A stretch of 64,000 bases of DNA from Ruegeria sp. HKCCD4315 (lineage in GTDB: Bacteria; Pseudomonadota; Alphaproteobacteria; Rhodobacterales; Rhodobacteraceae), in NCBI RefSeq assembly GCF_013112245.1, contig NZ_WVRN01000001.1, positions 2,794,501 through 2,858,500 on the forward strand, in the 5' to 3' direction. The notes beneath the pieces are model-generated. The model was not told the DNA's origin. It made no database searches and saw only the letters and a list, made by a program, of their open reading frames with translations. Positions 1 to 10,212 of the stretch are shown here, piece by piece. Each line of letters opens with the position of its first letter. Positions within the stretch are counted from its first letter, which is position 1. Position numbers and translations under genes: made by a program.

Positions 1-387
1 TCCCGCTACCTGCGCAAAGTGGTGACGGACGAAGACATCGAGATGTTCGCGCAGGTTTCAACCGACCGTAATCCGGTGCATCTGGATGACGATTATGCCC
101 GCGACACGATCTTTGAAGGCCGTATCGCCCACGGGATGCTGACAGCGGGTCTGATCTCGGCGGTGATTGGCGAACAACTGCCCGGCCATGGTACTGTCTA
201 CATGGGTCAGTCGCTTAAGTTTCTGGCACCTGTGCGCCCCGGCGACATGGTTTACGCCGAAGTGAAGGTTGTCGACATTGATTTTTCCAAGCGCCGGGTC
301 AAGCTGGATTGCCATTGCTCGGTCGAAGGCAAGAAGGTTCTGATCGGAGAGGCCATGGTCCTGGCACCGTCGCGCAAGTTCGACTGA
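1..387 (+). CDS. MaoC-family (R)-enoyl-CoA hydratase, 5' end cut by window
   Basis: A hot-dog fold hydratase of the MaoC/PhaJ type, which adds water to trans-2-enoyl-CoA to give (R)-3-hydroxyacyl-CoA and so links fatty acid oxidation to polyhydroxyalkanoate synthesis. The signature segment DRNPVHLDDDYA carries the Asp and His expected in the active site, followed by IAHGML, the usual family continuation. The frame is open to base 1 (it reads SRYLRKVV before the first possible GTG at 19), so the true start is probably just upstream of the window. About 125 residues are visible, close to a full PhaJ-like protein. It ends in front of a bidirectional hairpin terminator. Substrate chain length cannot be told from the sequence. 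Confidence 0.85.
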   Translation, partial: SRYLRKVVTDEDIEMFAQVSTDRNPVHLDDDYARDTIFEGRIAHGMLTAGLISAVIGEQLPGHGTVYMGQSLKFLAPVRPGDMVYAEVKVVDIDFSKRRVKLDCHCSVEGKKVLIGEAMVLAPSRKFD

Positions 388-411
388 TCTGCGCGCCAAC
401 TCAAATCAATG

Positions 412-440
412 AAAGGCACCCACTGACGGGTGCCTTTTCG
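412..440. terminator. Bidirectional rho-independent terminator
   Basis: A perfect 10-bp stem, aaaggcaccc (412-421) with gggtgccttt (428-437), and a 6-base loop. A-rich and T-rich flanks sit on the two sides, so it can stop both the MaoC gene on the plus strand and the MTHFR gene on the minus strand that converge here. Confidence 0.85.
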
Positions 441-458
441 TTTTGGAACTTACCAAAT

Positions 459-1469
459 CTAGCTTTCTGCACGAAGTCCTGAAGAAGGGCGCGCGCGCCT
501 GCGCCCTTTCAAAGCACCGGATTCCAGAATGATTTCTGACACCACGTGTTCGCGTCTGTAGGCCATCACATGAACGCCCGAGACGCCAGCGATCTCGCGG
601 ATCTGCTGGATCAGCTCGATACAGATTTTTTTGCCTTCTTCAGCAGGTTTTTCGGCCTTCTCCATCCGCTCAATAACCTGGTCCGGGATGTGAATTCCGG
701 GCACATTGCTGCGCATCCAACGCGCCGCGCGCGCCGAAGCTATCGGCCCCACGCCAGCGATTATGAAGACTTTCTTGTCCAGACCGACATCCCGCACCCG
801 ATCCATGAATTTCTCAAAAAGTGGAATGTCGTAGATATAGTTGGTCTGGATATATTCGGCCCCTGCTTCAACCTTCTTCGCCAGACGATCAGGACGCCAG
901 TCATAAGGCGGGATGCAAGGGTTCTCTGCCGCACCTAAGAACAGCTGAGGGGGACGTGTGATCTTGCGGCCCGAGAGGAATTTTCCCTGATCGCGCATGG
1001 TTCGGATTGTTCGCAGCAAGGTTAAGGAATCAAAGTCGAATACCGGCTTTGCCCCCGGTTGATCCCCCACGCCAACGCCATCACCGGTCAGACACAGAAC
1101 ATTGCTCACGCCCAGCGCTGCGGCCCCAAGCACATCGCCCTGAATGGCAATGCGATTCCGGTCCCGGCAGGAAATCTGATACACCGGAGAATAACCAGCG
1201 CGCGTCAGCAATGCGCAAATTCCAATCGAAGACATATGGCAATTCGCGCCCGAAGCATCGGTTGCGTTTATTGCGTCAGCAACCTCTCCAAGCGGCTGCG
1301 CGGCCTGAAAAACATCCTCGGGGTCAGCGCTGTCGGGTGGGTTCAACTCGGCCGTCACCGCAAACCGACCCGAGCGCAAGACCCTTTCCAATCGACTGTG
1401 CGATACATACCCGTCAGGAACAGGAACATAGCCGATTGGCTCTACCGCGTTGCGATGTGGGTCGTTCAT
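459..1469 (-). CDS. metF: Methylenetetrahydrofolate reductase, catalytic subunit (MetF type)
   Basis: A TIM-barrel flavoenzyme that reduces 5,10-methylene-THF to 5-methyl-THF, or runs the reverse oxidation. At 336 residues it is somewhat longer than E. coli MetF. It shows the N-terminal TAELNPP segment at the place of the catalytic glutamate, the LCLTGDG loop and the barrel strand FIIAGVGPI. It starts inside the end of the upstream gene with an ATGA overlap, so the two subunits are translationally coupled. That split resembles the MetV-MetF arrangement of acetogens and of one-carbon (methylamine, glycine betaine, DMSP) catabolic loci in roseobacters. Whether it serves methionine synthesis or C1 oxidation is not shown here, because no methyltransferase neighbour is in view. 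Confidence 0.88.
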   Translation of the reverse strand: MNDPHRNAVEPIGYVPVPDGYVSHSRLERVLRSGRFAVTAELNPPDSADPEDVFQAAQPLGEVADAINATDASGANCHMSSIGICALLTRAGYSPVYQISCRDRNRIAIQGDVLGAAALGVSNVLCLTGDGVGVGDQPGAKPVFDFDSLTLLRTIRTMRDQGKFLSGRKITRPPQLFLGAAENPCIPPYDWRPDRLAKKVEAGAEYIQTNYIYDIPLFEKFMDRVRDVGLDKKVFIIAGVGPIASARAARWMRSNVPGIHIPDQVIERMEKAEKPAEEGKKICIELIQQIREIAGVSGVHVMAYRREHVVSEIILESGALKGRRRARPSSGLRAES

Positions 1470-2047
1470 TTCTTCAGTTCCCGGTTCATTGCATTGGGCG
1501 GCTCGGTGGCCAGCGGCGCTGAGGAAGGTTCGTTTTCACGTGCCTCCGGGAAGGCTTCGGCAAGGGTTACACGCGCGGCATCGCGGGCCTCGCGTTCTTG
1601 CGCGGCAATCTCGCGGCTGACCCGCAACCAAGACGACGAGCCTTTCAACGTGTGCTCCACTGGCGGCAGAACTTCCTTTATCTTTTCACCCCCGTGCCGC
1701 ATGCGGCTGGCTCCGTCCCAAGCCAAGGCCCACACGCATTTCATGTCAGGCTTCACTTCGCAGAACTCGCCTGGACGCACGCCACCACACGGACCATTTC
1801 GCAACTGCTTTGGGCAGTTCATCGGGCAGGACATGCCGGTCGATGACAACACGCATTGACCGCACATCTTGCAGTCGAACAACAGGGTTTTGACGCCCTT
1901 TTCGACCAACGCTATGGGGCGTTCGACGCGGTTGTAGCCGATCTTTGCAAAAAGCGGATCCATCGCGACCATGCCGCGTTCGACGCACTTGTAAATCCAC
2001 TCGAATGTGCGGGCATGGCGAATCGCGAACAGTCGCAATCGATACAT
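1466..2047 (-). CDS. MTHFR C-terminal-domain protein (MetV-like small subunit)
   Basis: A 193-residue protein of the MTHFR C-terminal family, which in MetVF-type reductases is a separate metal-binding subunit passing electrons to or from MetF. The middle carries a dense cysteine array: CKMCGQC, then CPMNCPK, then GPCGG and two further Cys, fitting zinc or iron-sulfur binding. The C-terminal 60 residues are Ala/Glu-rich and probably flexible. It is first in a two-gene operon with metF (4-base overlap). The ATG at 2047 has a good SD (aggaggc) 5-6 bases upstream. Function by family; partnership with MetF is strongly suggested by the overlap. Confidence 0.85.
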   Translation of the reverse strand: MYRLRLFAIRHARTFEWIYKCVERGMVAMDPLFAKIGYNRVERPIALVEKGVKTLLFDCKMCGQCVLSSTGMSCPMNCPKQLRNGPCGGVRPGEFCEVKPDMKCVWALAWDGASRMRHGGEKIKEVLPPVEHTLKGSSSWLRVSREIAAQEREARDAARVTLAEAFPEARENEPSSAPLATEPPNAMNRELKK

Positions 2048-2127
2048 GGTCTGCCTCCTGTGCTGGGTTCTATTGAACCTGGCCGGGCTTGAACCGGGTC
2101 GCAGCGCATCCTGAGATCCGGATGTTC

Positions 2128-2157
2128 AGTCTACACGCAGGTATTTTTTTGAATCAA
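2128..2157 (-). promoter_or_regulatory. Possible sigma-70 promoter for the MetV-metF operon
   Basis: On the minus strand TTGATT (2152-2157) and TAGACT (2128-2133) are separated by 18 bases, about 80 bases upstream of the start codon. Each box matches four of six consensus positions. The leader between contains a short hairpin (ggttc-aata-gaacc). Tentative. Confidence 0.3.
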
Positions 2158-2306
2158 GCAGTTGGCTTTGCGCATAATGCCATGTGGTGGATGCTTTGGC
2201 GTTGTTGTTGGGCGTTTTGTTGGGTTCGGGGGAATTCAGACCGAGGCATTTGCAGAATTCAAACTGCCGCTTGAACTCATCGCGACGCGACGCTACGCAA
2301 TCGCTT

Positions 2307-3239
2307 ATGCACATCATCCGGGATTTCCAGTTTGTCGAGCCAGAAGATCGCGGCGCCAGCGTAGCGATCGGCAACTTTGACGGCGTACATGTGGGGCATC
2401 GGTCGGTCATCGAAATGGCCCGCCAAGCAGCTCCTGACGCGCCGCTGGGTGTCATGACCTTTGAACCGCATCCGCGCGAATACTTTGCGCCGGATTCGCC
2501 TCCGTTCCGCCTGATGCGCGGTAATGCACGAGCGCACCGGCTGGAAAAACTGGGTGTAGAAAAGCTCTACGAGCTGCCCTTCAATGCAGCGCTGGCCGGG
2601 CTTTCACCGGAAGAGTTCGCGCGCACCGTGATTTGTGACGGGCTGGGCCTTTCGCATGTGGTGGTGGGGGCTGATTTCTGCTTTGGCAAAGGCCGCAGCG
2701 GTTCAGCCGATGACCTGGTCCGATTTGGGAAAGAGATGGGGTTTGGCGTGACGATCGCCCCACTGATGGAGCGGTCCGAGAACGTGGTCTCGTCAACTGC
2801 AATTCGGACCGCGTTAAGCGAAGGCCGCCCGCGTGATGCAGCGGCGATGCTGGGCCATTGGCACAGGATCGAAGGCGAAGTTGTCGGCGGTGAACAGCGT
2901 GGGCGCGAGCTGGGGTTTCCCACTGCAAACATGTCCATTGAAGGTCTTCACCTGCCGAAATTTGGTGTCTACGCCGTTCTGGTCGACGTACTGGATGGCC
3001 CGCATCAGGGCAGTTACCACGGTGCGGCCTCGATTGGAGTTCGACCAATGTTTCAGGGTGAAGTGCCCAATATCGAAACCTTCCTTTTCGACTTTTCCGG
3101 CGATCTTTATGGCGCAACCCTGTCTGTCGGCCTGATCGATTTCCTGCGCCCAGAACTTACCTTTGATGGGCTGGACGGGCTGATTGCCCAGATGGATGCA
3201 GATTGCGAAAAAGCCCGCGGCATTCTGGCCGCCTTATGA
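2307..3239 (+). CDS. ribF: Bifunctional riboflavin kinase / FAD synthetase
   Basis: Makes FMN from riboflavin and then FAD. The protein is 310 residues when started at the ATG at 2307; the open frame extends 41 codons further but that part is unlike the family. The N-terminal adenylyltransferase domain has GNFDGVHVGH (residues 22-31), matching the nucleotide-binding HxGH motif, and SSTAIRTAL. The C-terminal flavokinase domain has GRELGFPTANM and the GVYAV strand. It overlaps the next gene by four bases (ATGA), heading an operon with the cysteine-cluster protein and threonine aldolase. No FMN riboswitch was recognised upstream. Confidence 0.93.
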   Translation: MHIIRDFQFVEPEDRGASVAIGNFDGVHVGHRSVIEMARQAAPDAPLGVMTFEPHPREYFAPDSPPFRLMRGNARAHRLEKLGVEKLYELPFNAALAGLSPEEFARTVICDGLGLSHVVVGADFCFGKGRSGSADDLVRFGKEMGFGVTIAPLMERSENVVSSTAIRTALSEGRPRDAAAMLGHWHRIEGEVVGGEQRGRELGFPTANMSIEGLHLPKFGVYAVLVDVLDGPHQGSYHGAASIGVRPMFQGEVPNIETFLFDFSGDLYGATLSVGLIDFLRPELTFDGLDGLIAQMDADCEKARGILAAL

Positions 3240-3709
3240 GCACGGATCCGATCGAGCGCACCGGCCTGCCCGCCCGTTTTTGGGAACGCAAACCTCTGCG
3301 GAAGATGAACCAGCGCGAATGGGAAGCGTTGTGTGATGGCTGCGGCAAGTGCTGCCTGAACAAGCTGGAAGACGAAGACACCGGCGAGGTTGCACTGACC
3401 TGTGTCGCCTGCCGGCTGCTGGACGATGAAAGCTGCCGCTGTACGCAATACGATATCCGGCACCAGTTCGTGCCCGAATGTATTGTGATGACCCCCGACA
3501 ACATAGACGAACATGCCTATTGGCTGCCGCAAACCTGCGCCTATCGCCTGTTGTGGGAAGGCAAGCCCCTTTACGACTGGCATCCTTTGATATCTGGTAC
3601 GCCCGACAGCGTGCACGCGGCAGGCATGTCGGTTCAGGGACGTACAGTGTCCGAGTTCGAAACCCCCATGGAAGAGTGGGAAGACTATATTATTGAGGAG
3701 CCATCCTGA
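3236..3709 (+). CDS. YcgN/UPF0260 cysteine-cluster protein
   Basis: A conserved 157-residue protein of the YcgN family. CDGCGKCC near residue 35 followed by spaced CVAC, C-x-C and a later C form the CxxCxxCC-type cluster thought to bind zinc or an iron-sulfur centre. Biochemical role is not established for the family. The ATG at 3236 is chosen because it overlaps the ribF stop by four bases; an in-frame upstream start lies inside ribF. It overlaps the following aldolase by one base (TGATG). Confidence 0.88.
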   Translation: MSTDPIERTGLPARFWERKPLRKMNQREWEALCDGCGKCCLNKLEDEDTGEVALTCVACRLLDDESCRCTQYDIRHQFVPECIVMTPDNIDEHAYWLPQTCAYRLLWEGKPLYDWHPLISGTPDSVHAAGMSVQGRTVSEFETPMEEWEDYIIEEPS

Positions 3710-4743
3710 TGTATTTCGCCTCTGACAATTCCGGCCCGGTACACCCTCAGGTCATGGCAAAACTGGCCGAGGCCAATCAGGGCTATCAGATGGCCTATGG
3801 TGCTGACGCGCTGATGAACGAGGTGCGCGACCGCATTCGCAGCATTTTCGAAGCACCGGGCGCTGCTGTGTATCTTGTGGCCACCGGGACCGCGGCGAAC
3901 TCTCTGGCTCTTGCGACGCTGTCGAACCCGTGGGAGTCGGTCTTCTGCTCTCCGGTTGCCCATATCCACGAGGATGAGTGCAACGCGCCTGAATTTTACA
4001 GCGGTGCCAAGCTGACCCTTGTGCCTGGCGGTGACAAGATGACACCCGAAGCATTACGCGGATCGATCCTGGGTGAAGAAACACGCGGTGTGCATGGACC
4101 GCAACGCGGGCCTGTGTCGATCACTCAGGTCACTGAGCGCGGATCAGTCTATTCGTTGGAGGAACTGCAGGCACTGTGCGGGGTGGCAAAGGAATACGGC
4201 CTTCCGGTGCATCTGGACGGTGCGCGTTTTACCAATGCGCTGGTCGCGTTGAATTGCTCCCCGGCTGAGATGACCTGGAAATCGGGCGTGGATGCTGTCA
4301 GCTTTGGCGGCACAAAAAATGGCCTGATGGGGGTCGAAGCGGTTGTGTTTTTCGATGAAAGCAAGGCTTGGGAATTTGAACTGCGACGCAAGCGCGGGGC
4401 GCATCTGTTCTCGAAACACCGTTATCTGTCAGCGCAGATGGCCGCCTACCTTGAAGATGATCTGTGGTTGAAACTGGCGCGTCAGGCCAACGCCAACTGC
4501 GCCCGTCTTGCCGACGGGTTGCGCGCCAAGGGCGCTGAATTCCTGCATGAACCGCAAGCCAACATGGTCTTTGCCTCTTTCTCGCGCGCCAAGCACAAGC
4601 AACTGCATAACGCCGGTGCGATCTATCACCTTTGGGGGGATGAGCTGGAGGGTGAGGATGACGGTGAAAGCCTGGCGTGCCGGTTGGTCTGCGACTGGTC
4701 TATTGGAACATCCCAGATCGATCAGTTTCTCAATCTTCTGTAG
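3709..4743 (+). CDS. ltaE: Low-specificity L-threonine aldolase
   Basis: A fold-type I PLP enzyme that splits L-threonine or allo-threonine to glycine and acetaldehyde. At 344 residues it has normal family length. It shows the N-terminal FASDNSGPVHP stretch, the TGTAANSLAL phosphate-binding region, HLDGARF with the cofactor Asp (about residue 170) and GGTKNG with the Schiff-base Lys at about 203. It is the last gene of the ribF operon and converges on an alpha/beta hydrolase gene, overlapping it by 14 bases with no visible terminator. Confidence 0.92.
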   Translation: MYFASDNSGPVHPQVMAKLAEANQGYQMAYGADALMNEVRDRIRSIFEAPGAAVYLVATGTAANSLALATLSNPWESVFCSPVAHIHEDECNAPEFYSGAKLTLVPGGDKMTPEALRGSILGEETRGVHGPQRGPVSITQVTERGSVYSLEELQALCGVAKEYGLPVHLDGARFTNALVALNCSPAEMTWKSGVDAVSFGGTKNGLMGVEAVVFFDESKAWEFELRRKRGAHLFSKHRYLSAQMAAYLEDDLWLKLARQANANCARLADGLRAKGAEFLHEPQANMVFASFSRAKHKQLHNAGAIYHLWGDELEGEDDGESLACRLVCDWSIGTSQIDQFLNLL

Positions 4744-5554
4744 GACTGGATTGCCAGAACGCTTGAAGCAGCGCCGCTGTTTCATGAGGGTGCGAAATGG
4801 GCAGCATGTGCCCTGCGCCCGGAACCACCGCATGGTGCGCTTGCGGCAGGCGATGCTCCAAACCCGCGCAGATGGCGGGGATTACGGGATGGGTTTCTGA
4901 TCCGCTCAGGATCAGGGTCGGCATGGCGGCACGTTCCAGCGTCTCGGCTTTGAGCAAACCGGCCTGATCATCATAAAGCACCGAGTGCACGGCTGGAACG
5001 GCATGTATCCCACGCACCATGTTAGCGCGCGTCCGTTCGGGTAAATCGGGCCATTTCGGGCTGATGCCAGTGCTCCACATCCGGTTGAACAAACGTGCGG
5101 CCAGAGCGTTTTCGCCCTCATTAAAGGCGCTGTTTATCGGCTCAATATCTTTCTCATGCTGATCGAACAAATCCGGCGCGTCCCGGTGTGCTATGGCAAA
5201 AAAGACGGGTTCGATCAATGTCAGGCTTCGGACGCGTTCGGGATGCTCCAAGGCCAGTCTCAGTGCAATAATCGCCCCAAAAGAATGGCCAACGACGTCC
5301 ATCTGCCCCGTCAGTTCAGCCGCAGCGTTATTGGTGACGTGATCAAAGAAGTTCCCCTGCCCGTCCCAATCTGGACTGCGCCCATGAGACAACATATCTG
5401 GCGCGACCAAAGAGACTTTACCGTCCAACGCCTTGGCCAATCCCGACCACGCCCCGGAATGCGCAATGGTACAATGGAGGGCGAGCAATTTGCGCGCGCC
5501 CTCTCCCAACCGCCTGACGAAGACGGATTGTGGTGAGACAGCCGAAGCTGTCAT
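4730..5554 (-). CDS. Alpha/beta hydrolase
   Basis: A 274-residue alpha/beta hydrolase. GHSFG (nucleophile Ser about residue 91) and a late GAGHMLPISHP (catalytic His) are present, with an oxyanion-type LHCTIAHSGAW loop early on. Similar proteins act on small esters, lactones or epoxides; the substrate is unknown. The start overlaps the stop of the upstream DsbA-fold isomerase gene by four bases, so both are co-transcribed and may act in the same degradation route. Confidence 0.82.
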   Translation of the reverse strand: MTASAVSPQSVFVRRLGEGARKLLALHCTIAHSGAWSGLAKALDGKVSLVAPDMLSHGRSPDWDGQGNFFDHVTNNAAAELTGQMDVVGHSFGAIIALRLALEHPERVRSLTLIEPVFFAIAHRDAPDLFDQHEKDIEPINSAFNEGENALAARLFNRMWSTGISPKWPDLPERTRANMVRGIHAVPAVHSVLYDDQAGLLKAETLERAAMPTLILSGSETHPVIPAICAGLEHRLPQAHHAVVPGAGHMLPISHPHETAALLQAFWQSSPTED

Positions 5555-6153
5555 CCCTTCGTCTCAGCCAGATGCTGGTCCAGATCATCCAGACTATCCT
5601 GTCCCCAGAACCGTTGCCCGTCCGGCGTGATGTAGAATGGTGCACCAAAGGCTCCTTGTTCCACGGCCTCTTCCAGATTGGCAGCGTAGGTTTCCGCCCC
5701 AACAAGCAACCCGCTATTTGCCAATTCCGGATCAAATCCTGCATTTGCCAGGCAATCGCGGATCACGTCATCCTGGGCCACGTCTTTCTCTTCGGCCCAG
5801 CAAGCGCGCAGGATCAATTGGCACAACTTGCCCACATCCCCTGAACCGTCCTTGGTCGCAGCGATAACCGCATATGAAGACGGCGCCATATTGGTTGGCC
5901 AATGCGCCGGTTTCAGATTAAATTCCACCCCGAGACGTTTGGCTTGACGCAGCAAGTCCTGTGCACGGTATTCAATGCGCGAGGTGTGGCGGTCTTTCGG
6001 CGGGGTGCCCCCTGTGCGCGAAAATAAGGCCATGATGTCCAGTGGTTTGTAGTTGATAGTCGCACCATGTTTCGCCGCGATCTCTTCCAGCCGGTTTCCG
6101 GCCAGATAGGTGTAGGGCGAAATTGTCGCAAAATAGTAGTCAATCTGGGTCAT
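5551..6153 (-). CDS. 2-hydroxychromene-2-carboxylate isomerase / DsbA-fold protein
   Basis: A 200-residue thioredoxin-like (kappa-class GST) protein. It opens YYFATISPYTYL, in which the Ser of the SPY motif takes the place of the DsbA cysteine and contacts glutathione in HCCA isomerases. The C-terminal GAFGAPFYIT and FWGQDSLDDL segments are typical. HCCA isomerase belongs to naphthalene catabolism, but most roseobacter members have unproven substrates. The ATG at 6153 is preferred; the frame is open 39 codons further upstream without family similarity. It heads a two-gene operon with the hydrolase and is divergent from prs. Confidence 0.85.
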   Translation of the reverse strand: MTQIDYYFATISPYTYLAGNRLEEIAAKHGATINYKPLDIMALFSRTGGTPPKDRHTSRIEYRAQDLLRQAKRLGVEFNLKPAHWPTNMAPSSYAVIAATKDGSGDVGKLCQLILRACWAEEKDVAQDDVIRDCLANAGFDPELANSGLLVGAETYAANLEEAVEQGAFGAPFYITPDGQRFWGQDSLDDLDQHLAETKG

Positions 6154-6260
6154 GTTCACTTTCTCCGCTGCGTTGCCTTTGCGGGACGTTAGACCCGTGC
6201 TAAGCGGTGTCAACATCACGAATCTGTCACATTGCCAAAGCTGCCCGGGGACCTCAGCCG

Positions 6261-7280
6261 ATGCCGACACTCCACGAACCCAAGCTTATCGCTGGGAACG
6301 CCAATCTTCCGCTTGCCGAATCCATTGCCCGCCGCATGAGCCTGTATCGCGGCGTCGACCAGGGTCTGGTCGATGCGCGGGTCGAGCGGTTCAATGACGG
6401 CGAGATCTTTGTCGAAGTGTTCGAAAACGTCCGGGGCGAGGATATGTTCATCGTCCAGCCAACGTCGAACCCGGCGAATGACAACCTGATGGAACTGCTG
6501 ATCATCGCCGATGCGTTGCGCCGTTCGTCAGCGCAGCGGATCACCGCTGTAATCCCCTATTTCGGCTATGCCCGCCAGGACCGCCGCACCAAGGCCCGCA
6601 CACCAATCAGCGCCAAACTGGTGGCGAACATGCTGACCGGTGCCGGTATTGAACGTGTTCTGACCATGGACCTGCACGCCGCGCAGATTCAGGGGTTCTT
6701 TGATATCCCGGTGGACAACCTCTATGCCTCGCCAATCTTCGCGCTGGATGTGAAACATCAGTTCAAGGACAACTTGGACGAGATCATGGTTGTTTCGCCC
6801 GACGTGGGCGGCGTCGCCCGCGCACGTGAGCTGGCCAAGCGGATCAGTGCACCGCTGTCTATTGTCGACAAGCGCCGCGAAAAAGCAGGCGAAGTGGCCG
6901 AGATGACCGTGATCGGCGACGTGAAGGACAAGATCTGCCTGATCGTGGACGACATGTGCGACACCGCCGGAACGCTGTGCAAAGCGGCGCAGGTGCTGTT
7001 GGATAACGGCGCGAAAGAGGTTCACTCCTACATCACGCATGGCGTCATGAGCGGCCCTGCGGTTGAACGCGTCACCAATTCAGTGATGAAATCGCTGGTT
7101 CTGACGGACACGATTCAACCGACCAAAGAAGTTGCCAAAGCCAAGAACATTCGCATCGTACCAACCGCGCCGATCTTCACCCAGGCGATCCTGAACATCT
7201 GGAACGGCACCAGCGTGTCTTCGCTGTTTGAAGATAAAACGCTGACCCCGATCTACGAGTCCATGTACCAGATGGATTGA
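6261..7280 (+). CDS. prs: Ribose-phosphate pyrophosphokinase (PRPP synthetase)
   Basis: Makes 5-phosphoribosyl-1-pyrophosphate from ribose-5-phosphate and ATP for purine, pyrimidine, His, Trp and NAD synthesis. 339 residues. Class I features are clear: the flexible-loop region [10 protein letters not shown], the metal-binding [11 protein letters not shown] segment, [11 protein letters not shown], and the PRPP-binding loop [10 protein letters not shown]. The start at 6261 gives the [13 protein letters not shown] opening. The prs-rpiB adjacency joins two enzymes that share ribose-5-phosphate. A terminator follows, so rpiB is at least partly separate. Confidence 0.96.
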   Translation: MPTLHEPKLIAGNANLPLAESIARRMSLYRGVDQGLVDARVERFNDGEIFVEVFENVRGEDMFIVQPTSNPANDNLMELLIIADALRRSSAQRITAVIPYFGYARQDRRTKARTPISAKLVANMLTGAGIERVLTMDLHAAQIQGFFDIPVDNLYASPIFALDVKHQFKDNLDEIMVVSPDVGGVARARELAKRISAPLSIVDKRREKAGEVAEMTVIGDVKDKICLIVDDMCDTAGTLCKAAQVLLDNGAKEVHSYITHGVMSGPAVERVTNSVMKSLVLTDTIQPTKEVAKAKNIRIVPTAPIFTQAILNIWNGTSVSSLFEDKTLTPIYESMYQMD

Positions 7281-7288
7281 GCTCTAGG

Positions 7289-7320
7289 GGGCGGCCAAAA
7301 CAAGCCGCCCTTTTGCTTTT
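7289..7320 (+). terminator. Rho-independent terminator after prs
   Basis: Perfect 7-bp GC-rich stem gggcggc (7289-7295) with gccgccc (7304-7310), 8-base loop, followed by a T-rich tract from 7311. Confidence 0.85.
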
Positions 7321-7392
7321 TAAAAACTGATCTGCTCTGCCTTGCTTTCGCTGGCATGAGCTTGGATCCGCGAAAGAGGAAAGTGACCTCCG

Positions 7393-7842
7393 ATGTCCGC
7401 AAACAAACGCATTGTTCTGTCCAGTGATCACGCCGCGATCGATCTGCGTCAGGCCGTGGCGAAACACATCGCCCAACAAGGCTGGGAGGTGGTCGATATC
7501 GGCCCGGCAACTCCTGAAAGCACCCATTACCCCAAGCACGGCAAAGCCGCAGCCCAGGCTGTTGCATCCGGTGATTGCGGTTTGGGCATCATCCTGTGCG
7601 GTACCGGTCAGGGTATCATGATGGCGGCAAACAAAGTGCCGGGCATTCGCTGCGGCGTTTGTTCAGACGCCTTTTCGGCCCGGATGATCCGCCAGCACAA
7701 CAACGCCAACATGCTGTCCATCGGGGCGCGCGTTGTGGGCGAAGGTCAGGCACTGGACATCGTGGATGCGTTTTTGGGGGCCGAGTTCGAAGGCGGCCGC
7801 CACGCCACACGTGTGGATATGATCGAAGCACAGGGCGACTGA
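7393..7842 (+). CDS. rpiB: Ribose-5-phosphate isomerase B
   Basis: Interconverts ribose-5-phosphate and ribulose-5-phosphate in the pentose phosphate pathway. 149 residues. The N-terminal SSDHAAIDLR loop, ILCGTGQGI with the catalytic Cys and the anion-hole loop, and RQHNNANML are all characteristic of the RpiB/LacAB family. A good SD (gaggaaag) lies about 9 bases before the ATG. A small inverted repeat after the stop (about 7846-7866) may weakly terminate it against the converging lectin gene. Confidence 0.94.
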   Translation: MSANKRIVLSSDHAAIDLRQAVAKHIAQQGWEVVDIGPATPESTHYPKHGKAAAQAVASGDCGLGIILCGTGQGIMMAANKVPGIRCGVCSDAFSARMIRQHNNANMLSIGARVVGEGQALDIVDAFLGAEFEGGRHATRVDMIEAQGD

Positions 7843-7881
7843 CGACCGCGCTTCCTTAAAGCGCGATGGTCTGAACCCGGA

Positions 7882-8232
7882 TCAGGAGATATTCCAGTCA
7901 TCCGGGTGCGCGACCTCTCCTATCGCGGTCCAACTTGCCCGGATGCGGGCAATACGCGTGTCGGACCATGTGCGAAACACTGCTTCGAACCCTTCGGTGG
8001 TAATGTTTTCAGCCTGCACTTCGGCACGCAGCGCTGACGATGTGTCGACATCCCAAAGCGAAATTCCGATCTGAACAATTGGCGGGGTCCGAAACGGTTC
8101 TTTGAATTGAATGGGCGTGCGACGCTCGCGAGGGCCCTGCCCCGTCCACATCTCACCGCCTTCGGCAAATTCCGAAAACAGCACATCTTCGCCCTGATCA
8201 ATGCCAATAGGATGGGTTAGGAACTTTTTCAT
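7882..8232 (-). CDS. H-type lectin domain protein
   Basis: A 116-residue protein made almost wholly of an H-type lectin domain, a six-stranded antiparallel beta fold known from snail agglutinins that binds GalNAc-type sugars. The run from PIQFKEPFRTPP through VQIGISLWDVD to FRTWSDTRIARIRASW follows the family pattern. No signal peptide is visible, so its location is unclear. The ATG at 8232 is preferred to an upstream in-frame start lying in the terminator region. It sits between rpiB and the atp operon terminator as a single gene. Role unknown. Confidence 0.75.
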   Translation of the reverse strand: MKKFLTHPIGIDQGEDVLFSEFAEGGEMWTGQGPRERRTPIQFKEPFRTPPIVQIGISLWDVDTSSALRAEVQAENITTEGFEAVFRTWSDTRIARIRASWTAIGEVAHPDDWNIS

Positions 8233-8290
8233 TTTGTCATCATTATTCTTGAATTCCCGCAAGTTATCCCGGCAATTCGGCAAAAGCACG

Positions 8291-8323
8291 ACAAAAAAAC
8301 GGCCCCGCAAATGCGAGGCCGTT
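8291..8323 (-). terminator. Rho-independent terminator of the atp operon
   Basis: On the minus strand a stem pairing 8312-8322 with 8299-8309 (acggcc plus cgca halves, one internal mismatch) is followed by a run of T. It lies about 25 bases after the atpC stop. Confidence 0.85.
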
Positions 8324-8346
8324 CAAATCTTTGACTATAGAGCCGA

Positions 8347-8757
8347 TTACAGGCTCATATGCGTCCCAAGCGCTTCCATATCCGCCAGAAGCTTGGCGGT
8401 ATCGTCGACGATGGTCTGATCATCGCCACCCTTGGCCGCCTCATGCGAAGCGCGGGCGTCTTCGATCAGCTCGTCCAGATGCGCGCGGGTCACTTCTGAC
8501 ACCGGAATGGCCTTTTCGGCCAGAACCGAAAGGCTGTCGCCGTTGATCTGGGCAAACCCGCCGGTGACCAGGTATTCGCTGGACCCTTCGGGTGCCTCAA
8601 CCTTCAGCAGACCGGGGCGCAGCGTGGTGATGGTAGGGGCATGATCGGGCATCGCCGTCATGTCCCCGTCCGCGCCGGGAATCTGGACCGCCGTCGCGCT
8701 GAGCGAAGCAAGGCTCCGCTCGGGGCTGACGAGGTCGAATTGCATCGTGTTTGCCAT
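8347..8757 (-). CDS. atpC: F1 ATP synthase epsilon subunit
   Basis: Epsilon subunit of the F1 sector, part of the rotor stalk with gamma and able to inhibit ATP hydrolysis. 136 residues: an N-terminal beta sandwich ([31 protein letters not shown]) then the helical tail. It is the last gene of the H-A-G-D-C operon, 12 bases after atpD, and is followed by the operon terminator. Confidence 0.96.
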   Translation of the reverse strand: MANTMQFDLVSPERSLASLSATAVQIPGADGDMTAMPDHAPTITTLRPGLLKVEAPEGSSEYLVTGGFAQINGDSLSVLAEKAIPVSEVTRAHLDELIEDARASHEAAKGGDDQTIVDDTAKLLADMEALGTHMSL

Positions 8758-8769
8758 CAGGGATACTCC

Positions 8770-10212
<1,443 letters not shown>

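Noticed and set aside
1059..1859. Plus-strand frame of 266 codons
   Set aside because: Antisense to metF and its Cys-rich partner, with no motif or ribosome binding site.
2048..2160. SAM or SAH riboswitch before the MTHFR operon
   Set aside because: Only a short hairpin is present; none of the conserved core bases of these classes were found.
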